NCBI RefSeq assembly: GCF_000308515.1
Contig: NZ_BAFV01000072.1
Location: 60,043 to 124,042, forward strand
DNA length: 64,000 nt
Source: Nocardia carnea NBRC 14403
Lineage (GTDB): Bacteria; Actinomycetota; Actinomycetes; Mycobacteriales; Mycobacteriaceae
Direction of reading: 5' to 3'
The notes beneath the pieces are model-generated. The model searched no databases and had not been told where the DNA came from. It saw only the letters and a program-made list of their open reading frames with translations. How positions within the stretch are numbered: position 1 is the stretch's first letter; the number at the start of each line of letters is the position of its first letter. The position numbers were made by a program, and so were the translations under genes. This document shows, in pieces, positions 59,780-64,000 of this stretch.

Positions 59780-60589
59780 ATGTTGGACAATGGAGGCGTG
59801 AGCGACGCCGTCCACCCTGCTGAATCGACTTCGTCCGTATCGTCCAGCACAACGGACGGACACGAGCCGGGAACCCGCACATGGTCCCGGCTCTACCCGC
59901 GGGTCACCAGTTTTCGGTCCCGGCGCGGTGCACTCACCCCCAACCAGCAGAAATCCTGGGATCGCACCTGGCCGCTGATCGGGCGCGAGGTGGCCGACGA
60001 ACCGCTCGATGCCGACACCTGGTTCGGGCGGGCGGCGCCGCTGGTCATCGAGATCGGCTGCGGAACCGGTACCGCGACCGCCGAGATGGCACAGGCCGAA
60101 CCGCATCTGAACCTGATCGGTATCGAGGTCTACCAGCCGGGCCTGGCGCAGCTCGTCCAGCGGATCGAACGCGACGAGATCGGTAATATCCGGCTGCTGC
60201 GCGGCGATGCGGTAGATGTGCTGGAGAACATGATTGCTCCCCGATCGCTGACCGGGGTGCGGGTGTTCTTCCCGGACCCGTGGCCGAAGGTACGCCATCA
60301 CAAACGCCGGCTGTTGCAGCCGGCAACCGTGGCCCTCATCGCCGACCGGCTGCGTCCGGGCGGTGTACTGCATGTGGCGACCGACCACACCGATTACGCC
60401 GAGCACATCGCGGCGGTCGGCGCGGCAGAACCCCTGCTCGTCGGCTTGAACGAGACCACCGGCGGAGTGAGCGCCCAGCATCGTGAATCGGCGCCTATCG
60501 GGTTCGAACGCCCTGTCACCAAATTCGAGAGCAAGGCACATCGGGCCGGAAGTGCGATCAACGAGTTCATATGGGGCAAGATCGAATGA
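59780..60589 (+). CDS. trmB: tRNA (guanine-N7)-methyltransferase TrmB
   Basis: A 269-residue methyltransferase. The SAM motif is VIEIGCGTGTATAEMA, followed by LIGIEVYQPGLAQLV, and the family signature is FFPDPWPKVRHHKRRL, which holds the catalytic Asp. It forms 7-methylguanosine at position 46 of tRNA. Residues 1-60 are a poorly conserved Ser/Thr-rich tail. ATG at 59780 is preferred; the GTG at 59726 would place the operator inside the gene, and the GTG at 59798 is too close to GGAGG. It is the first gene of a trmB-NYN-mmpL3 operon, as in mycobacteria (Rv0208c-Rv0206c). Confidence 0.92.
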   Translation: MLDNGGVSDAVHPAESTSSVSSSTTDGHEPGTRTWSRLYPRVTSFRSRRGALTPNQQKSWDRTWPLIGREVADEPLDADTWFGRAAPLVIEIGCGTGTATAEMAQAEPHLNLIGIEVYQPGLAQLVQRIERDEIGNIRLLRGDAVDVLENMIAPRSLTGVRVFFPDPWPKVRHHKRRLLQPATVALIADRLRPGGVLHVATDHTDYAEHIAAVGAAEPLLVGLNETTGGVSAQHRESAPIGFERPVTKFESKAHRAGSAINEFIWGKIE

Positions 60590-61317
60590 TGAGCGTCAGT
60601 GAGATGGCCCCGTCCGGCGGCGAGGTTGCCGAAAGTCTGCACGAACCCGGTGCCGAGGGCACCGGGCCCGATCCGGACAGACTCCGGCGCGTGCTGCTGG
60701 TCTGGGACGCACCCAACCTGGACATGGGTCTGGGCGCGATTCTCGGTGGCCGTCCCACTGCCGCCTACCGGCCCCGGTTCGACGCGCTGGGCCGCTGGCT
60801 GCTCGCCCGCACCGCCGAGTTGTCCGCCGGCGAGAAACAACGGGTGGAGCCCGAAGCAACGGTATTCACCAATATCGCTCCCGGCACCGCCGATGTGGTG
60901 CGGCCGTGGGTGGAAGCGCTACGTAACGTCGGTTACGCCGTCTTCGCCAAACCCAAGATCGACGAAGATTCCGATGTCGACTCCGATATGCTCGGCCATA
61001 TCGCGCAACGCACCCGCGGCGCGGGCCTGGCCGGAATCATCGTGGCCTCGGCAGACGGCCAGGCATTCCGCGAACCACTCGAACAACTCGCCGCCGACGG
61101 AATCCCGGTTCAGGTACTCGGCTTCCGCGAGCATGCGAGTTGGGCCGTAACATCCGATACTCTCGAATTCGTCGACCTCGAGGACATCCCGGGTGTGTTC
61201 CGTGAACCGCTCCCGCGGGTGAGCCTCGACTCGTTGCCCGACGAGGGTGCCTGGCTGCAGCCGTTCCGGCCGCTGTCGGCGCTGCTCACCTCTCGCCCCG
61301 CACAAGGAGTCGCTTAA
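60586..61317 (+). CDS. NYN domain protein (Rv0207c-like)
   Basis: A 243-residue protein with a NYN (PIN-like nuclease) domain: RVLLVWDAPNLDMGLGAIL with the first conserved Asp-Asn, KPKIDEDSDVDSDMLGHI with acidic metal ligands, and GIIVASADGQAFREPLEQL with the third acidic site. Such domains are thought to cleave RNA. It overlaps trmB by ATGA and is followed by mmpL3 after one base. The same order occurs in M. tuberculosis. An RNA-processing role is inferred from the fold. Confidence 0.85.
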   Translation: MMSVSEMAPSGGEVAESLHEPGAEGTGPDPDRLRRVLLVWDAPNLDMGLGAILGGRPTAAYRPRFDALGRWLLARTAELSAGEKQRVEPEATVFTNIAPGTADVVRPWVEALRNVGYAVFAKPKIDEDSDVDSDMLGHIAQRTRGAGLAGIIVASADGQAFREPLEQLAADGIPVQVLGFREHASWAVTSDTLEFVDLEDIPGVFREPLPRVSLDSLPDEGAWLQPFRPLSALLTSRPAQGVA

Positions 61318-61318
61318 A

Positions 61319-64000
61319 GTGTTCACCCGCTGGGGCGATCTGGTCTACCGGCTGCGTTTCGCCGTTATCGGAGTCGTTGTCGCAGGGATGCTGGGTCTGG
61401 GTGCCTACGGCCTCGGCCTGGCGGATCACCTGACCTCCAGCGGCTTGTTCGATCCCAATTCGGAGTCGGTGAAGGCCGCCGAGATCTCGGATGAGGCATT
61501 CGGCCGTAACCACGACGCCGATGTATTAGTGCTCTACACAGCACCCGAGGGTCAGACAGTCGACTCCGATCCTGCGTTCCGCGACAAGATCGTCGATAAC
61601 TTGAACCGGCTGCCGAAAGAACACCCGGACCAGATCGCCTACGTAAAGGGCGCCTACTGGAAGACCGAGACGGGTGAGGCCGCACCAGCAGTCTTCGGTT
61701 CCAAGGACAAGACCAAAACCTTCGCTTCCGTCGCGATCGTCGGCGACAACGACGACGAGATGGTCCGCAACTACCGCGCCGTCCAGGATGCTTTCTTCAT
61801 CGACGGAGTCGACGTGCAGGTCGCCGGCCTGCAACCGGTGGCGGGCACGCTCAACGACACCATGGCGCACGATACGAAGCGGATGGAGCTTCTCGCCATC
61901 CCGGCGGTAGGCATCCTGCTGTTCTTCATCTTCGGCGGTGTGGTTGCCGCCGCGCTCCCGCTGATCATCGGTGGTCTGACCATTATCGCGGCGAACGGCA
62001 TTCTCACCGGGGTGGCGCAGCTCACCGACGTGAACACTTTCGTCGGTGCCGTGGTCTCGATGATCGGCCTGGGTCTGGCCATCGACTACGGGTTGTTCAT
62101 CGTCAGCAGATTCCGGGAAGAACTGGCCGAGGGGTACGACACCCCGGCTGCTGTCCGGCGTTCGGTGATGACCGCCGGACGGACCGTCGTGTTCTCCGCG
62201 ACCATGATCATCGCCAGCCTCGGCGGACTTCTGCTCTTCCCGCAGGGCTTCCTGAAATCGATGGCCTACGGCACCATCGCCACCGTCGCTTTGGCCGCGC
62301 TCGGCTCCATCACCCTGCTCCCCGCCATGCTCGGCGTGCTGGGGCGGCGGGTGGACATGCTGAGCTTCAAGAAGATGCGCAAGACCAAATCCGCGGAAGA
62401 GGTCGAGTCGAGTCTCTGGGGGCGGGCCACCACCTGGGTTATGCAGCATCCCCTCAAGATCGCCATCCCGATCTGCATCGGGCTGCTGCTGCTGATCATC
62501 CCGGTGAAGAACCTGGCCTTCGGCGGTATGAGCGAGAAGTACCTGCCACCGGACAACGACGTGCGGGTCGCGCAGGAGGAGTTCGATCAAACCTTCCCGC
62601 TGCGCCAATCCGACCCGATTCAGCTGATCTTCATCAGCGAGAACACCTCCGCCATCGGGAAACTGCTGAGGGAGGCCGATAAAGCGCCCGGCCTGGCCGA
62701 TGCCGCCGGCTTCGCGGTACCGTCGCAATCCCCGGACCAGCCGAATGTGTTCCGCACGGATGCGACGCTTGTCGACTCCGACAACTATCGGCCGACCGTG
62801 GATTACCTGCGGGCGATCGATGTACCGGACGATGTGACGATGCTGGTCGGCGGGCAGCCGACACTCCAGGGCGACAGTATCGACGCCCTGGTGGACCGAA
62901 TACCCCTGATGATCGCCGTGGTGCTGCTGGTCACGACGGTGCTGATGTTCTTGACCTTCGGCTCGCTGGTGCTGCCCATCAAGGCCGCATTGATGAGCGT
63001 GCTCGGTCTCGGCTCCACCCTGGGCATCCTGACCTGGATATTCATCGACGGACACGGTGCGGATCTGCTGAACTTCACCCCGCAGCCGATCATGTCCCCG
63101 GTGCTGGTGCTGATCATCGCGATCATCTACGGCCTGTCCACCGACTACGAGGTGTTCCTGCTGTCACGGATGGTCGAGGCCCGCGCTCAAGGCGCTTCGA
63201 CCACCGAAGCCGTCCGGATCGGTACCGCGCACACCGGGCGCATCATCACTGCCGCCGCCCTCATCCTGCTGGTGGTGACCGGCGCCTTCGCGTTCTCCGA
63301 TCTGGTGATGATGCAGTACATCGCCTACGGAATGATCGCCGCGCTGATCATCGACGCCACCGTCCTGCGCATGCTGCTGGTCCCAGCGACCATGAAACTG
63401 CTCGGCGACGACTGCTGGTGGGCACCGGCGTGGATGAAACGGATCCAGCAGAAGATCGGCCTCGGCGAGCCGATCCTGGACGACGAGCGTCCCGGTGCGG
63501 GCGATGTGGTGGACCTGGTCAAGACGACGCCTGTCACCGATCCCGTCACCATGCAGATGCCCGCGCTCGCGTCGGAGAAACAGCGTAAGACGCCGGTACG
63601 CAAACGCAGCCGCGAGGAGATCGAGGCGGCCGCACCCACCGCGCATATGAGCGCGGTTCCCAAGAATGCGCGCAAGGGCGCCGATAAACAGGCACCGGCC
63701 GGTTCCACACCGACAGCGCCGAAACAATCGATGCCCACCCCGCCCGACCCCACTCGGCCACGCGCCGCCCCGCCGGCCGAGGACGAGCCCGGTCGCGGCG
63801 GGCCGGAGGACGATCCCTCGGCGACCGGCCGGCACACCCGCCCGGCGGGCGAGGAGAACCGGGCACCCGCCCGCGGGCCCCAGCCGACCCCACCGCACCG
63901 GCCCCGGCCGCCAGTGGACGGCTCCGCCGGTCCCGCCGGTGGTTCGCGAGCCGCCGGTCCCGAGCGCGGCGCCACCGACGCCGCGGCGCCCAGGCAGGGT
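61319..64000 (+). CDS. mmpL3: Mycolate-lipid transporter MmpL3 (3' end outside window)
   Basis: The first 894 codons of an RND transporter, open to the window edge. GTG at 61319 follows AAGGAG and lies one base after the NYN stop. The N-terminus is VFTRWGDLVYRLRFAVIGVV. The proton-relay pairs Asp256-Tyr257 (GLAIDYGLFIVSRFREE) and Asp609-Tyr610 (IYGLSTDYEVFLLSRM) are both present; the first has the same numbers as in M. tuberculosis MmpL3. The last twelve-helix core ends near residue 700. A long hydrophilic Pro/Arg/Ala-rich cytoplasmic tail follows. It exports trehalose monomycolate to the periplasm and is essential in mycobacteria. The interval between the pairs is 36 residues shorter than in M. 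tuberculosis. Confidence 0.94.
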   Translation, partial: MFTRWGDLVYRLRFAVIGVVVAGMLGLGAYGLGLADHLTSSGLFDPNSESVKAAEISDEAFGRNHDADVLVLYTAPEGQTVDSDPAFRDKIVDNLNRLPKEHPDQIAYVKGAYWKTETGEAAPAVFGSKDKTKTFASVAIVGDNDDEMVRNYRAVQDAFFIDGVDVQVAGLQPVAGTLNDTMAHDTKRMELLAIPAVGILLFFIFGGVVAAALPLIIGGLTIIAANGILTGVAQLTDVNTFVGAVVSMIGLGLAIDYGLFIVSRFREELAEGYDTPAAVRRSVMTAGRTVVFSATMIIASLGGLLLFPQGFLKSMAYGTIATVALAALGSITLLPAMLGVLGRRVDMLSFKKMRKTKSAEEVESSLWGRATTWVMQHPLKIAIPICIGLLLLIIPVKNLAFGGMSEKYLPPDNDVRVAQEEFDQTFPLRQSDPIQLIFISENTSAIGKLLREADKAPGLADAAGFAVPSQSPDQPNVFRTDATLVDSDNYRPTVDYLRAIDVPDDVTMLVGGQPTLQGDSIDALVDRIPLMIAVVLLVTTVLMFLTFGSLVLPIKAALMSVLGLGSTLGILTWIFIDGHGADLLNFTPQPIMSPVLVLIIAIIYGLSTDYEVFLLSRMVEARAQGASTTEAVRIGTAHTGRIITAAALILLVVTGAFAFSDLVMMQYIAYGMIAALIIDATVLRMLLVPATMKLLGDDCWWAPAWMKRIQQKIGLGEPILDDERPGAGDVVDLVKTTPVTDPVTMQMPALASEKQRKTPVRKRSREEIEAAAPTAHMSAVPKNARKGADKQAPAGSTPTAPKQSMPTPPDPTRPRAAPPAEDEPGRGGPEDDPSATGRHTRPAGEENRAPARGPQPTPPHRPRPPVDGSAGPAGGSRAAGPERGATDAAAPRQG

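Overview
The window comes from a high-GC actinomycete of the Mycobacteriales, most likely a Nocardia. Three things point there: GC-rich codon use, cell-envelope genes of mycolic-acid bacteria (mmpL3, aftD, DUF3068, DUF4185), and a rifampin monooxygenase gene very like that of Nocardia farcinica. From memory of the M. tuberculosis map, many genes match the block Rv0206c-Rv0244c: mmpL3, a NYN-domain gene, trmB, pckG, a methyltransferase, a glycosyltransferase, DUF3068, an acyltransferase, DUF2613, aftD, lpqI, a TetR gene, htdX, fabG4, fadA2 and fadE5. The order is rearranged here. No tRNA, rRNA or CRISPR array was seen.

Bases 1-8400 hold a lipoprotein, two alpha/beta hydrolases, a thiolase-crotonase pair, a first secreted DUF4185 protein, an erythromycin-esterase-like protein and a methyltransferase. 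Bases 8400-13130 hold fadE5 with a strong terminator, then rox (rifampin monooxygenase) behind a rifamycin-associated element and coupled to a second DUF4185 gene. Bases 13459-17340 hold a VanW-family membrane protein and gnd. Bases 17900-26570 are a lipid-metabolism block: divergent fadA2 and fabG4-htdX around a palindromic operator, then DUF3068, an acyltransferase, a Cys-rich DUF5685 protein and a TetR gene preceded by a similar operator.

Bases 26700-40600 are cell-wall related: lpqI, a universal stress protein, isochorismate synthase, DUF2613-aftD, a flippase-like protein, a large polytopic membrane protein, a GT4 glycosyltransferase and a methyltransferase. Bases 40600-46600 hold two small genes, pckG and two overlapping dynamin-like GTPase genes.

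Bases about 46600-59750 look like a genomic island set between the conserved pckG/GTPase block and trmB. It is less gene-dense, in places lower in GC, contains broken genes and has a serine recombinase near its right edge. It carries small secreted proteins, two type VII secretion (ESX)-type gene groups and an inverted duplication of a structured leader. One ESX group (54622-57164) encodes two WXG100-like proteins, a 497-residue effector ending in an ADP-ribosyltransferase-like domain, and a candidate immunity protein. I regard this cassette and the duplicated leader (49279-49361 and 52348-52431) as the most novel content. The window ends with the conserved trmB-NYN-mmpL3 operon, with mmpL3 running off the right edge.
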